From an uncultured Pelagibacteraceae bacterium (lineage in GTDB: Bacteria > Pseudomonadota > Alphaproteobacteria > Pelagibacterales > Pelagibacteraceae), in assembly GCA_902514745.1 (NCBI GenBank), contig CABXRX010000003.1, positions 1-61,423 on the forward strand: a stretch of 61,423 nt of DNA. The letters run 5' to 3'. Of the stretch, positions 21,297 to 31,785 are shown in pieces; the stretch's first letter is position 1; the number at the start of each line of letters is the position of its first letter. The notes below the pieces were generated by a model, which searched no databases, was not told the DNA's origin, and saw nothing but the letters and a program-made list of their open reading frames with translations. A program made the position numbers and the translations under genes.

Positions 21297-21725
21297 ATGA
21301 CCGAAACAATTGAAGAAAAATGTTTATCCAAAGGTGTAAAATTAACTGAGCAAAGAAAAGTAATTGCTCAGGTAATATCTCAATCCAAAGAAGCATATGG
21401 TGAGTCAGATCATCCTGATGTTGATGAATTGTATAATAGGGTATCTAAAATTGATCCTAAAATTAGTATTGCAACCGTATACAGAACAGTAAAACTTTTT
21501 GAAGAAGCTGGCATATTAGCAAAACATGATTTTAAAGGTGGCAAAGCAAGATATGAAGCTATGATAGAAAGTCATCACGATCATTTGATTGATATTAAAT
21601 CAGGTGAAATAATTGAATTTGTAGATGAGGAAATTGAAAAACTTCAAAAAAAAGTCGCAGAAAAATATGGATATAAATTAGTAGACCATAAACTTGAGTT
21701 ATATGGGATTAAGAAAAAACCCTAA
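21297..21725 (+). CDS. fur: Fur family transcriptional regulator
   Basis: LTEQRKVIAQVI...HPDVDELYNRVSKIDPKISIATVYRTVKLFEEAGI...HHDHLI. Confidence 0.93.
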   Translation: MTETIEEKCLSKGVKLTEQRKVIAQVISQSKEAYGESDHPDVDELYNRVSKIDPKISIATVYRTVKLFEEAGILAKHDFKGGKARYEAMIESHHDHLIDIKSGEIIEFVDEEIEKLQKKVAEKYGYKLVDHKLELYGIKKKP

Positions 21726-21728
21726 TAG

Positions 21729-23057
21729 ATGAAACAAAAAATTTTTATCAAAACATTTGGTTGTCAAATGAATGAGTATGATTCTAATAGAATATATGAC
21801 TCAGTAAATAAAATTGGTTATGAAAAAACAGAGAATTATGAGGAAGCAAATTGTTATTTACTAAATACATGCCACATACGAGATAAAGCAAAAGAAAAAG
21901 TTTATCATGAAATTGGAAGAGTTAAAAAAATTTTTAGATCAAAAAAAAAACCATTAGTAATCGTAGCTGGTTGTGTTGCTCAGGCAGAAAATCAAGAAAT
22001 GCTTAAACGAGAACCTTACATTGATCTTGTGATTGGACCGCAAGCCTATCATAAAATTAATGATACAATTTTAAATTATATAAAAAAAAATAAAAAAGCT
22101 GAAGAAACAGAGTTTGATGCAATCTCAAAATTTGAATATTTTAATAAAATTAAAAATAATTCAGGAAAGATTTCTTCATTTTTAACAATACAAGAAGGTT
22201 GTGATAAGTTTTGTCATTTTTGTGTAGTCCCGTATACGAGAGGTCCAGAATACTCTCGACCATTTAAACGAATATTAGATGAGGCTAAATATTTAGCTGA
22301 TACTGGTACACAAGAAATAATTTTGCTAGGGCAAAATGTAAATGCTTATAATGATGAAAAGTATAGATTATCAGATTTAATATTAGAGATTGAAAAATAT
22401 TCTGACATTAAAAGAATTAGGTATACAACATCGCATCCAAAAGATATGTCAAATGATTTAATTGAAGTTTATAAATACTCAAAAAAGCTTATGCCTCTGG
22501 TTCATTTACCAGTTCAAAGTGGTTCTAATAAAATTTTAGAACTTATGAACAGAAAACACACTATTAATGAATATTATAAAATATATGAACGGCTTAAAGA
22601 AATAAACCCTAATATACAATTTTCGAGTGATTTTATAATAGGCTATCCGGATGAAGATGAAAAGGATTTTCAATCTACTTTTGAACTTATTCAAAATATT
22701 AAGTTTATTAATTCTTATTCTTTTATTTTTAGTCCAAGGCCAGGTACTGTCGCTGCAAATTTAAAATTGATTGACAAAAAAATTTCTATGGAAAGATTAG
22801 AAAAAATTCAAAGTCAGTTATATGATAATCAAAAGCATATGAATAAGTCATTAGAAGAAAAAACAATTAACGTTTTAGTTGAGAATTTAACTGAGGATAA
22901 ATTACAAGTATTTGGTCGATCTGAATATATGACATCAGTTATTTTTAATGGTAAAAAAGATGATATTGGAAAAATTGTGCCAGTAAAAATTAATAAAAGT
23001 AATCGAAGTACTTTGTTTGGTGAAAGAGTTTATAGCTTTAATCAAAAGGTAGCATAA
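21729..23057 (+). CDS. miaB: tRNA-2-methylthio-N6-dimethylallyladenosine synthase
   Basis: TFGCQMNEYDSNRI, radical SAM CDKFCHFCVVPYTRG, TRAM. Confidence 0.97.
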   Translation: MKQKIFIKTFGCQMNEYDSNRIYDSVNKIGYEKTENYEEANCYLLNTCHIRDKAKEKVYHEIGRVKKIFRSKKKPLVIVAGCVAQAENQEMLKREPYIDLVIGPQAYHKINDTILNYIKKNKKAEETEFDAISKFEYFNKIKNNSGKISSFLTIQEGCDKFCHFCVVPYTRGPEYSRPFKRILDEAKYLADTGTQEIILLGQNVNAYNDEKYRLSDLILEIEKYSDIKRIRYTTSHPKDMSNDLIEVYKYSKKLMPLVHLPVQSGSNKILELMNRKHTINEYYKIYERLKEINPNIQFSSDFIIGYPDEDEKDFQSTFELIQNIKFINSYSFIFSPRPGTVAANLKLIDKKISMERLEKIQSQLYDNQKHMNKSLEEKTINVLVENLTEDKLQVFGRSEYMTSVIFNGKKDDIGKIVPVKINKSNRSTLFGERVYSFNQKVA

Positions 23058-23059
23058 AA

Positions 23060-24055
23060 TTGAACAGCTTAATAAAAAAAAATATCGATACATCATTAAA
23101 GTTTGTTTATTCTGATAATAATTCTCTAAGCGTTATTTTTCATGACAATGAACTCTTAATTGGTGTTGTGGGCGAGTTTAACAAAAATTTAAAAGAATTA
23201 GAAAAAATTACAGAAACAAGTTTATACTCCAGAGGTAACTCTATTCTTATTAAGTCTAATTCTGAAAAAAATGAAATAGTTAAAAATGCTATAAAATTTC
23301 TAGCTAATCAATTCATTAATAATGGCAATATTGAAAACAAAGATATACTTTCATCAGTTGATAATTTTATGATTAATGAAAAAGTAAAAAATAATAATGT
23401 CACAGATATAATTAAGACTCCAAAAAAATCAATTATTCCAAGATCAGAAAAACAAAAAGATTATGTAAGAGCTTTGAGGCAAAGTGATATAATAATTTCA
23501 GCAGGCCCAGCGGGAACTGGTAAAACATTTTTAGCAGTAGCTGTAGGTCTTACGATGTTATTAGAAAAAAAAATCGAAAGAATAATTTTATCTAGACCAG
23601 CGGTTGAAGCAGGAGAAAGATTAGGATTCTTACCTGGTGATATGAAAGAAAAAGTTGATCCTTATTTGAGACCTTTATACGATTCTTTGTATGATCTTTT
23701 TGATTTTGAGAAAATTCAAAGAATGATTGAAATTGGTGATATTGAAATAGCACCACTTGCTTTTATGAGAGGAAGAACTTTAAAAAATTCTTTTGCAATC
23801 TTGGATGAGTCCCAGAATGCAACTGACACTCAAATTAAAATGTTTTTAACCAGAATAGGAGAAAACTCCAAAATAGTTGTAAATGGTGATCCAACGCAAA
23901 TTGATTTACCAAATAAAAATATGTCAGGGCTTGTGAGGTCGAAAGAGTTATTGGGTCACTTGAAGGAAATATCAGTAGTTGATTTTGATCACTCAGATGT
24001 GGTTAGACATCCACTTGTTTCTAAAATAGTTAAAGCCTACTCAAAAAATGATTAG
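23060..24055 (+). CDS. phoH: PhoH-like ATPase
   Basis: GPAGTGKTFLAVAVGL, ILSRPAVEAGERLGFLPGDMKEKVDPYLRPLYD; TTG start. Confidence 0.96.
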   Translation: MNSLIKKNIDTSLKFVYSDNNSLSVIFHDNELLIGVVGEFNKNLKELEKITETSLYSRGNSILIKSNSEKNEIVKNAIKFLANQFINNGNIENKDILSSVDNFMINEKVKNNNVTDIIKTPKKSIIPRSEKQKDYVRALRQSDIIISAGPAGTGKTFLAVAVGLTMLLEKKIERIILSRPAVEAGERLGFLPGDMKEKVDPYLRPLYDSLYDLFDFEKIQRMIEIGDIEIAPLAFMRGRTLKNSFAILDESQNATDTQIKMFLTRIGENSKIVVNGDPTQIDLPNKNMSGLVRSKELLGHLKEISVVDFDHSDVVRHPLVSKIVKAYSKND

Positions 24056-24509
24056 TGTTGAAGTTTTCTCAGAAGAGAAAGCTTGGTCCAAAAAACTACG
24101 AAAAAAAGAGCTTTTTTTTAAAAAAATTTGCAATTTATTTCCAAGAAAATATCGATTTCCCAATAAAAAAATAAGCCTTACTCTACTTCTTTCAAATAAT
24201 AGATGTATCAAAAAGTTAAATAAAAACTTTAGAAATAAAAATAAGTCTACAGATATTTTATCATTCCCTTTTGCTAAAAAAACATTCATATCTAAAAAAA
24301 CTTATATTGGAGATATTATTATTAGTTATAATTTTATGAATAAACCTAGATCACAAAACATTAAAAATTTTAAAGAAAAAGTAATTAAAACTTTTATACA
24401 TGGATTTCTTCATTTACTAGATTTTGATCATATAAAAGATAAAGATTATAAAAGAATGCTTAGTGAAGAAAAAAAAATATATAAATCAGTAATTTCAAAG
24501 ATTAACTAG
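24048..24509 (+). CDS. ybeY: endoribonuclease YbeY
   Basis: LNKNFRNKNKSTDILSFPF, HGFLHLLDFDH. Confidence 0.95.
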   Translation: MISVEVFSEEKAWSKKLRKKELFFKKICNLFPRKYRFPNKKISLTLLLSNNRCIKKLNKNFRNKNKSTDILSFPFAKKTFISKKTYIGDIIISYNFMNKPRSQNIKNFKEKVIKTFIHGFLHLLDFDHIKDKDYKRMLSEEKKIYKSVISKIN

Positions 24510-24510
24510 A

Positions 24511-26052
24511 TTGATAAAAAAAGATTACATTGAAATAGTTTTTTTAATTACTCTGGGTGTAGCGTCATCTTTAAGTTTACCTCCCTATAATTACTTAATA
24601 ATAAATTTTTTCACCTTTACCGCTTTTTTTGTATTTCTTTTTAAAAAATCTAAATTAAATCAAAGTAAAAAATATTTCTTTTTTTATGGATGGCTGTTTG
24701 GATTTGGTTATTTTTTATCAAGCTTATATTGGATATCAATATCTCTAACATTTGATCAAAATCTTAAATTTCTTATACCTATAACTACTATTTTATTACC
24801 TTCTTTTCTCGGAATTTTTTATGGATTAGCTACTTTATGTTTTGTAATTTCAAAATCTAAAAAAATAGTAAGTGCTTTTTTTGTTTTTTCTTTATTTCTT
24901 GGAGTTTTTGAATTTATAAGAGGTTCAATTTTAACAGGTTTTCCTTGGAATTTGATAGCTTATAGTTTTGTTAATCACTTAGAAATATTAAGTATTACCT
25001 CGTTAATAGGAACCTATGGATTTAATTTATTTTGTATTTCACTGTTTGCTAGTCCTGCGATATTTATATTGAGAGAAACAAAAAAAGATATTGGAGTGTG
25101 TATTATTTTATTAACTTTACCAATTCTGTTTTTTTTGTATGGATCATCTTATAAAGAAAAATTTAATTCATTAAAAGTTGAAAACTACAACTATAAGGTA
25201 AGAGCTATAGGCTCAAATATTAGTCTCGATAGATTTTATTCTAATATTGATCCAGTCTCAGTAATAAATGAATTAATTGATATTAGTGAGCCCCAAAAAG
25301 ATGATAAAACTATATTTATTTGGCCCGAAGGAATACTCCCTGATATTTCTCAAGAAGAATTAATTGAATTTAAGTGGTTATTTGAAGAGACTTTCACCAA
25401 AAATCACTTGTTGCTTATTGGTATTAATAGTCAAAAAAAAAACAAAGGAAAAATTAATTATTTCAATTCCTTTTCAATTTATGATCATAATTTAGAAATA
25501 TTAAATTTTTATAATAAAATTAATTTAGTCCCATTTGGTGAATTTTTACCTCTTGAAAATTTTTTAAAAAAATTTGGTTTAAATGCAATTACAAATAATT
25601 ATCAATCCTTTTCAAAAGGAAATGATAGAAAAATCATAGAAATAAGAAGGGACAATTTTTCTTTAAAGATATTACCATTGATTTGTTATGAAATAATTTA
25701 TTCTGGTAAAATATTTAAAAACCCAAGTTTTGATTTAATAGTAAATATTTCTGAAGATGGATGGTTTGGTAAATCAATAGGTCCCAAACAACACTTTGCT
25801 CATAGTATTTTTAGAACAGTTGAAAGTGGTAAATATTTATTACGTTCTTCAAATAATGGTATTGCAGCTATAGTTAATCCATTAGGCATTGTAGAGCAAA
25901 AGGTTGAATATGGTAAATCAGGTTATGTTGAACTTAGTGAAATTAAAAAAATACAAGCAACATTATTTTCAAAATATGGAAATAAAATTTTTATAACGTT
26001 AATTTTACTATATATTTTTATGATATTTTCATTTAATAGACTTATCAAATGA
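24511..26052 (+). CDS. lnt: apolipoprotein N-acyltransferase
   Basis: Polytopic N-terminus; [52 protein letters not shown] start. Confidence 0.95.
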   Translation: MIKKDYIEIVFLITLGVASSLSLPPYNYLIINFFTFTAFFVFLFKKSKLNQSKKYFFFYGWLFGFGYFLSSLYWISISLTFDQNLKFLIPITTILLPSFLGIFYGLATLCFVISKSKKIVSAFFVFSLFLGVFEFIRGSILTGFPWNLIAYSFVNHLEILSITSLIGTYGFNLFCISLFASPAIFILRETKKDIGVCIILLTLPILFFLYGSSYKEKFNSLKVENYNYKVRAIGSNISLDRFYSNIDPVSVINELIDISEPQKDDKTIFIWPEGILPDISQEELIEFKWLFEETFTKNHLLLIGINSQKKNKGKINYFNSFSIYDHNLEILNFYNKINLVPFGEFLPLENFLKKFGLNAITNNYQSFSKGNDRKIIEIRRDNFSLKILPLICYEIIYSGKIFKNPSFDLIVNISEDGWFGKSIGPKQHFAHSIFRTVESGKYLLRSSNNGIAAIVNPLGIVEQKVEYGKSGYVELSEIKKIQATLFSKYGNKIFITLILLYIFMIFSFNRLIK

Positions 26053-27218
26053 GTAATTTAAAAAATTTTCTTTTTACAAGTGAGTCTGTCTCTGAAGGTC
26101 ATCCAGATAAAGTTTCAGATAGAATCTCGGATATGGTAGTTGATAGTTATCTTTCTGGAGATCCTTTCTCAAGAGTTGCTTGTGAAACACTTACAACAAC
26201 TAACAAAGTTGTTTTAGCTGGCGAAGTCAGAGGTCCTGAAATTAAACAAGACGAATTAATTGAAAAAGTTAGAAATTGCATAAAAGATATTGGATACGAT
26301 CAAGAAGGATTTACTTGGAGAGAAGCAACAAAAATAGAAAGTCATCTTCATTCTCAATCTACAGACATTGCAATGGGCGTAGACTCGTCTGAAAATAAAG
26401 ATGAGGGAGCTGGAGATCAAGGTATTATGTTTGGATACGCTTGTAATGAAACGGATGTTTTAATGCCAGCACCCATTCATTACTCTCATAAAATTTTAAG
26501 ATTAATGGCAGAAGACAGAAAGTCAGGAAAATTAAAAAATATAGAACCAGACAGTAAGAGCCAAGTTACTTTTGAATATTTGGATGGAAAGCCTACTAAA
26601 GTAAGATCTGTAGTAATATCTTCTCAGCACTCTGCAGATGTTAATCAATCCCAAGTAAAAGATTTATTAAGACCTTATATGCTTCAATCTATTCCATCAA
26701 ATTATCTTAAAGATTTTAATGAAGATGAGTTTTATGTTAACCCAACCGGTAATTTTGTTATTGGAGGTCCTGACGGAGATTGTGGATTAACTGGAAGAAA
26801 AATTATAGTAGATACGTATGGTGGTGCCGCACCTCATGGTGGAGGAGCTTTTTCAGGAAAAGATCCTACGAAAGTAGATAGATCTGCAGCTTATGCAGCA
26901 AGATATATTGCAAAAAATATTGTTGCTTCTAAAATTGCAGACAAGTGTTTAATTCAATTAGCTTATGCAATTGGTGTCTCCAAACCATTATCAATTTATG
27001 TTGATTTATTTGATAATGATTTGGATAAAAATAAATTTGTTGTTGATAGAATAAATAAAAATTTTGACTTAAGTCCTCGAGGAATTAGAGAAATGCTAAA
27101 TTTAAATAAACCTATATATGAAAAAACCGCTTCCTACGGACACTTTGGAAGATCGCCAGATGATAATGGTTCATTTTCTTGGGAAAAAACTGATAAAATA
27201 AGCCATTTTTCTGAATAG
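26049..27218 (+). CDS. metK: S-adenosylmethionine synthetase
   Basis: [51 protein letters not shown]. Confidence 0.99.
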   Translation: MSNLKNFLFTSESVSEGHPDKVSDRISDMVVDSYLSGDPFSRVACETLTTTNKVVLAGEVRGPEIKQDELIEKVRNCIKDIGYDQEGFTWREATKIESHLHSQSTDIAMGVDSSENKDEGAGDQGIMFGYACNETDVLMPAPIHYSHKILRLMAEDRKSGKLKNIEPDSKSQVTFEYLDGKPTKVRSVVISSQHSADVNQSQVKDLLRPYMLQSIPSNYLKDFNEDEFYVNPTGNFVIGGPDGDCGLTGRKIIVDTYGGAAPHGGGAFSGKDPTKVDRSAAYAARYIAKNIVASKIADKCLIQLAYAIGVSKPLSIYVDLFDNDLDKNKFVVDRINKNFDLSPRGIREMLNLNKPIYEKTASYGHFGRSPDDNGSFSWEKTDKISHFSE

Positions 27219-27224
27219 TTTCTG

Positions 27225-27252
27225 TTGAATTAAAAAAAAACTTTACTATATT
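27225..27252 (+). promoter_or_regulatory. candidate nusA promoter
   Basis: TTGAAT-N16-TATATT (27225-27230, 27247-27252), between metK stop and the leader terminator. Confidence 0.45.
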
Positions 27253-27275
27253 GCCCTTACATTATTGAATTTACA

Positions 27276-27301
27276 AAATGGGCATAGGCCCATTTTTTTT
27301 T
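27276..27301 (+). terminator. intrinsic terminator immediately upstream of nusA (metK terminator and/or attenuator)
   Basis: AAATGGGC-ATAG-GCCCATTT perfect 8-bp stem, T-run to 27301; nusA ATG at 27317. Confidence 0.85.
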
Positions 27302-27316
27302 GGAGCAAGCAAAAAT

Positions 27317-28870
27317 ATGTTAAATAAAAGAGCAGACAAACTAGAATTATTAAGAATTGCTGAAGCAGTTGCATTAGAAAAATCTATTGATAAAGAACTA
27401 ATTATTAGTTCAATGGAAACAGGAATTGCAAAAGCTGCTAAGTCTAAATTTGGCCAGGAAAATGAAATTAAAGTGTCAATTAATAGAGATAATGGTGATA
27501 TCGAAATCTTTAGAAAATTGATTGTTACTGAAAATCCTGAAAATTCTAATACAGAAATTAAACTTGAAGACGCTATAAATCTAAATGAAATTAACAAAGA
27601 TAAATCAGTTGGGGATGAGGTGTTACAGCCATTACCATCATTTGATTTTGGACGAATTGCAGCCCAAACTGCAAAACAAGTAATTAGTTTTAATGTTAGA
27701 GAAGCTGAAAGAGAAAGACAGTTTAATGATTTTATTGATAAAAAAGATACAATTTTAAGTGGAATTGTTAAACGATTGGAATTTGGAAATGTAATTGCCG
27801 ATCTTGGTCGTACAGAAGCAATTATTCAAAAAAATGAAATGATACCAAGAGAAAACATTAAAGCTGGTGATAGAATTAAAGCTTATTGTTATGATGTAAG
27901 AAGAGAACCAAGAGGACAGCAAATATTTTTATCAAGAGCACATCCTAAGTTTATGGAAAAGCTTTTTGTACAAGAGGTGCCAGAAATTTATGATGGATTG
28001 ATTGAAATTAAATCTTCATCAAGAGATCCAGGTAGCAGAGCAAAAATTTGTGTGAAAGCCGTTGATACATCACTTGACCCTGTTGGAGCTTGTGTAGGTA
28101 TGAGAGGATCTAGAGTTCAGGCTGTTGTGAATGAATTACAGGGTGAAAAGATTGACATTGTAAATTGGTCAGATGATCCAGCAATTTTAGTTTCAAATGC
28201 ACTCTCACCGGCAGAAGTTCAGAGAGTAAATGTTGATTTAGAAAGAAAAAAATTAGACGTAATTTTGACAGAAGAAAATTTAAGTAAAGCAATAGGGCGT
28301 AGAGGTCAAAATGTAAGACTTGCAACGAAGTTATTAAATTATGAGATTAATATAATGACTGATGCAGAAGACTCCGAAAGAAGACAATCTGAATTTAGAG
28401 AAAAAACAGAAAACTTCGTAAAAAATTTAGAACTTGATGAAACACTTGGTCAACTGCTTGTTGCCGAAGGCTTTTCATCGATAGATGATATTAAAGATAC
28501 CTCTGCTGAAAGCTTAATGAAAATTGAAGGCATAGAAGAAGAAACAGCTAAAGCTCTTATAGAACGAGCAAAAGAATTTTATCAAAGAGATCAGGAAGAT
28601 ATTTCTGATAGAATTAAGGAATTAGGTCTTCAGGATACTTTGATAAATTTAAAAGGACTTACTCCTGGAATGTTAATGACTTTAGGTGAACAGAAAATTC
28701 TTACATTAGAAGATTTTGCAGATTTGGCATCAGATGAGCTAACAGGAGGATTTGATATTGTTAAAGGTGAAAGAGTAAAAATCCAAGGTTACCTTGAAGA
28801 CTTTGCTTTATCAAAAGAAGAGGCAGATGAGCTAATTATGTCTGCGAGAAATATTGTCTACAAAGATTGA
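27317..28870 (+). CDS. nusA: transcription termination/antitermination factor NusA
   Basis: MLNKRADKLELLRIAEAVALEKSIDKELII...; S1 and KH domains. Start 27317 (SD ggag at 27302) preferred because the ORF-track start lies in the terminator. Confidence 0.96.
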   Translation: MLNKRADKLELLRIAEAVALEKSIDKELIISSMETGIAKAAKSKFGQENEIKVSINRDNGDIEIFRKLIVTENPENSNTEIKLEDAINLNEINKDKSVGDEVLQPLPSFDFGRIAAQTAKQVISFNVREAERERQFNDFIDKKDTILSGIVKRLEFGNVIADLGRTEAIIQKNEMIPRENIKAGDRIKAYCYDVRREPRGQQIFLSRAHPKFMEKLFVQEVPEIYDGLIEIKSSSRDPGSRAKICVKAVDTSLDPVGACVGMRGSRVQAVVNELQGEKIDIVNWSDDPAILVSNALSPAEVQRVNVDLERKKLDVILTEENLSKAIGRRGQNVRLATKLLNYEINIMTDAEDSERRQSEFREKTENFVKNLELDETLGQLLVAEGFSSIDDIKDTSAESLMKIEGIEEETAKALIERAKEFYQRDQEDISDRIKELGLQDTLINLKGLTPGMLMTLGEQKILTLEDFADLASDELTGGFDIVKGERVKIQGYLEDFALSKEEADELIMSARNIVYKD

Positions 28871-28880
28871 GTGATGAGCT

Positions 28881-31100
28881 ATGGAAAAGAAAACAAAATT
28901 AACAATATCTGGCACAGCCAAAAAATCGTTCAAAAATATTGAGCTTGCTAAAACTCAAGGAAAAAACTCTGTAGTAATTGAAAAACAAGCAAGCAAATTT
29001 CCAAGTAGAGTTGGATCGCCCAGACCTGGGGGCTTCAAACCAAAAAATACCTCAACATTTAGTAGAGGCACTTCTTCAAAACCATCGTTTGCACCTAAAA
29101 CACCCCCAATAACAAACGATTTTGAACGAAGAAAGTTGGCAGAGCAAAGAGCCACAAAAAGACTTAAAGGAGATAATGATAATAAAGATAAAAAAACTTT
29201 AAAAGCTGGGACTAAAAAAAGGGAATTAAAATTAACAGTTTCACGAGCCTTGAGTGATGAAATTGAAACACGAGAAAGAAGTTTAGCCTCTGTTAAAAGA
29301 GCAAGACAAAAAGAAAATAAAAATTTAACTAAAGAAGAAGCTCAAGAAAGTTTAAAACCAGTTAAACGAGATGTAAATATTCCAGAAGCAATTACAGTAA
29401 GAGAGCTTGCTAATAGAATGGCTGAACAATCAAGTAACGTTATAAAGTTTTTGTTTGGAATGGGTGTTACTGTAACAATTAATCAAACATTAGCCGCTGA
29501 TACCGCTGAGTACTTAGTAAAAGAGTTTGGACATAATCCAATAAGAGAAGAAAAAGCTGAAGAAATAATACAAAAGATTAAAGCTACCAGAGTTGAAAAT
29601 TTAAAAAATAGACCACCAATTATAACTGTCATGGGTCACGTAGATCATGGTAAGACTTCAGTACTAGATGTTTTAAGAAGTGCGAATGTTGTGTCTGGAG
29701 AATTTGGAGGAATTACGCAACATATTGGAGCTTATCAAATAGAAAGCCAATCTAATAAATTAACTTTTATTGATACACCAGGTCATGCTGCATTTACGGA
29801 AATGAGAGCTAGAGGATCCAAATTAACAGATGTAGTTGTATTAGTTGTTGCTGCTGATGATGGTGTTAAACCGCAAACAATAGAGTCTATTAAGCATGCT
29901 AAAGCAGCAAATGTTCCAATCGTTGTAGCTATTAATAAGTGTGATTTACCTGAAGCAGATCCTCAAAAAATAAAAAATCAATTATTAGAACATGAGCTAA
30001 TTGCTGAAGAATTATCAGGAGATACTTTGATGGTTGAAATCTCAGCAACTACTAAAATGAATTTAGATAAATTAGTTGAAGCAATTATTTTACAAGCTGA
30101 AATATTAGATTTAAAAACTGATTTTGAGTCTAAGGCTACTGGAATTGTTTTAGAGTCTAAGATTGATGTTGGAAGAGGACCTGTTGCAACAATCATAGTA
30201 ACTACTGGAACTTTAAAAAAAGGAGATTTTTTTGTAAGTGGTTTAAAATGGGGAAAAGTTAGGGCAATAATTGATGATAAAGGAAAAAATATCAATGATG
30301 CACCTCCGTCAGCACCGGTTGAGATTTTAGGAATTAATGGTGCAGCAAAAGCTGGTGATGATTTTATTGTTGTAGATAATGAAAAAGAGGCAAAAACTTT
30401 GAGTGAAAATAGAGCTCAGGAGACTAAAGAAGCTAAAAATCCATTAACATTTGCTACACAAGACTCTGCTTTTTCAGACAATTCAGCAGAGGAATTAAAT
30501 TTAATAATTAAATCAGATGTTCATGGATCATCTGAAGCAATTAAAAATGCAGTTAGTCAGATTAAACATGATGAAGTTAAACCAAAAATAATTTTAGCAG
30601 ACATTGGCATGGTAACTGAAACAGATGTTACTTTAGCAAAAGCTTCAAATGCAGTTTTGATAGCATTTAATGTTAAACCAAGTAAGGAAGCAAAAAAATT
30701 AGCAGAAAATGAAAAAATTAAAATCTCATCATATAATATTATTTATGAAGTTTTAGATTATATAAAACAAAAAATGTCAGGATTATTATCTCCTGATATT
30801 CAAGAAACAGTTACAGGAACTGCTCAAATTTTAGAAATTTTTAAAGTCTCGGGAGCTGGAAAAGTTGCAGGGTCAAAAGTGATGGAAGGTGAAATCACTA
30901 CAACTTCAGATGTTAGAATAATTAGAGATGGAGCAATTATTTATACAGGAAAAGTTGGAACTCTATTTAGAGAAAAAAACCAGGTAAAACAGGTTAGTAA
31001 CGGTCAAGAGTGTGGAATTACAGTAAAAGATTACATGGATTTCCAAAAAAACGACACAATAGAGGCATTTAGTGTAACATCTACTGATAGAATGATTTAA
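28881..31100 (+). CDS. infB: translation initiation factor IF-2
   Basis: [23 protein letters not shown]..., full GTPase. Confidence 0.99.
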   Translation: MEKKTKLTISGTAKKSFKNIELAKTQGKNSVVIEKQASKFPSRVGSPRPGGFKPKNTSTFSRGTSSKPSFAPKTPPITNDFERRKLAEQRATKRLKGDNDNKDKKTLKAGTKKRELKLTVSRALSDEIETRERSLASVKRARQKENKNLTKEEAQESLKPVKRDVNIPEAITVRELANRMAEQSSNVIKFLFGMGVTVTINQTLAADTAEYLVKEFGHNPIREEKAEEIIQKIKATRVENLKNRPPIITVMGHVDHGKTSVLDVLRSANVVSGEFGGITQHIGAYQIESQSNKLTFIDTPGHAAFTEMRARGSKLTDVVVLVVAADDGVKPQTIESIKHAKAANVPIVVAINKCDLPEADPQKIKNQLLEHELIAEELSGDTLMVEISATTKMNLDKLVEAIILQAEILDLKTDFESKATGIVLESKIDVGRGPVATIIVTTGTLKKGDFFVSGLKWGKVRAIIDDKGKNINDAPPSAPVEILGINGAAKAGDDFIVVDNEKEAKTLSENRAQETKEAKNPLTFATQDSAFSDNSAEELNLIIKSDVHGSSEAIKNAVSQIKHDEVKPKIILADIGMVTETDVTLAKASNAVLIAFNVKPSKEAKKLAENEKIKISSYNIIYEVLDYIKQKMSGLLSPDIQETVTGTAQILEIFKVSGAGKVAGSKVMEGEITTTSDVRIIRDGAIIYTGKVGTLFREKNQVKQVSNGQECGITVKDYMDFQKNDTIEAFSVTSTDRMI

Positions 31101-31467
31101 TGAGCGATAGAATTGGAAAGCCAATATCACAAAGGCAGCTAAGGGTTGGAGAAATGATCAAGCAGTCTTTAAGCATGATTTTTATAAAAAATGAGGCTAA
31201 GGTCCGAATTTAGAAACTAATACTATAACAGTTACTGAGGTAAGAATGAGCCAAGACTTGAAAATTGCTAAAGCATATGTGCTTCCGTTAGGTGGTAAAA
31301 ATGCAGAGGAAGCTATTGAAGTTTTAAAAAAATACTCATTTTTAATTAGAAAAATTTTATCACAAAAAGTGGTTATGAAATTTTTACCAAAATTACTCTT
31401 TAGAAAAGACGAGTCTTTTGAGTATGCGGAAAAAATAGAAAACTTAATAAAACAAACAAATAAATAG
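31100..31467 (+). pseudogene. rbfA: ribosome-binding factor A, split by a -1 frameshift near 31202-31204
   Basis: Frame 1: [35 protein letters not shown](RI*) stop 31211-31213; -1 frame from 31204: PNLETNTITVTEVRMSQDLKIAKAYVLPLG...NLIKQTNK*. Confidence 0.85.
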
Positions 31468-31479
31468 GAAAAAAGAGGC

Positions 31480-31728
31480 ATGAACAAAAAGGCACAAGAA
31501 TTAGCAACGCACGAAAAAGATACAGGATCTTCAGAGGTCCAGATAGCTTTGCTAACAGAGAAGATTGAAACTCTCTCTACACATATTAAGCAATTCAAAA
31601 AAGATAAACATTCATCTGTCGGGTTGTTGAGAGCGGTAAATAGAAGAAAGAAATTGTTAGAATACCTAAAGAATACAAAAATGGATTCTTACAAAAATGT
31701 ACTGTCGAAATTGGGATTAAGAAAATAA
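31480..31728 (+). CDS. rpsO: 30S ribosomal protein S15
   Basis: HEKDTGSSEVQIALLTEKI...LLRAVNRRKKLLEYL. Confidence 0.99.
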   Translation: MNKKAQELATHEKDTGSSEVQIALLTEKIETLSTHIKQFKKDKHSSVGLLRAVNRRKKLLEYLKNTKMDSYKNVLSKLGLRK

Positions 31729-31743
31729 AGATCAAGATAGATA

Positions 31744-31782
31744 GAACGGAATGGAACGAAACGAACGAAACGAAATGGAAAT
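31744..31782 (+). repeat. degenerate RAAYG pentamer repeat in pnp leader
   Basis: GAACG GAATG GAACG AAACG AACG AAACG AAATG GAAAT. Confidence 0.8.
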
Positions 31783-31785
31783 TAA

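Noticed and set aside
26040-26060. SAM riboswitch upstream of metK
   Set aside because: lnt and metK overlap by 4 nt, leaving no leader for a riboswitch.
27278-27316. ORF-track upstream start for nusA (MGIGPFFFGASKN…)
   Set aside because: These codons are the terminator hairpin and T-run; the ATG at 27317 has an SD and matches the normal NusA N-terminus.
31100-31246. Programmed -1 ribosomal frameshift in rbfA
   Set aside because: No canonical slippery heptamer or obvious downstream stimulatory structure; a 1-nt indel is simpler.
31197-31598. 133-aa antisense ORF across rbfA/rpsO
   Set aside because: Antisense to rbfA and rpsO coding sequence; no recognisable protein features. Same reasoning applies to 7085..7369 (-), 7121..7312, 8316..8657, 14023..14325, 29978..30295, 43763..44053 and 60956..61180.
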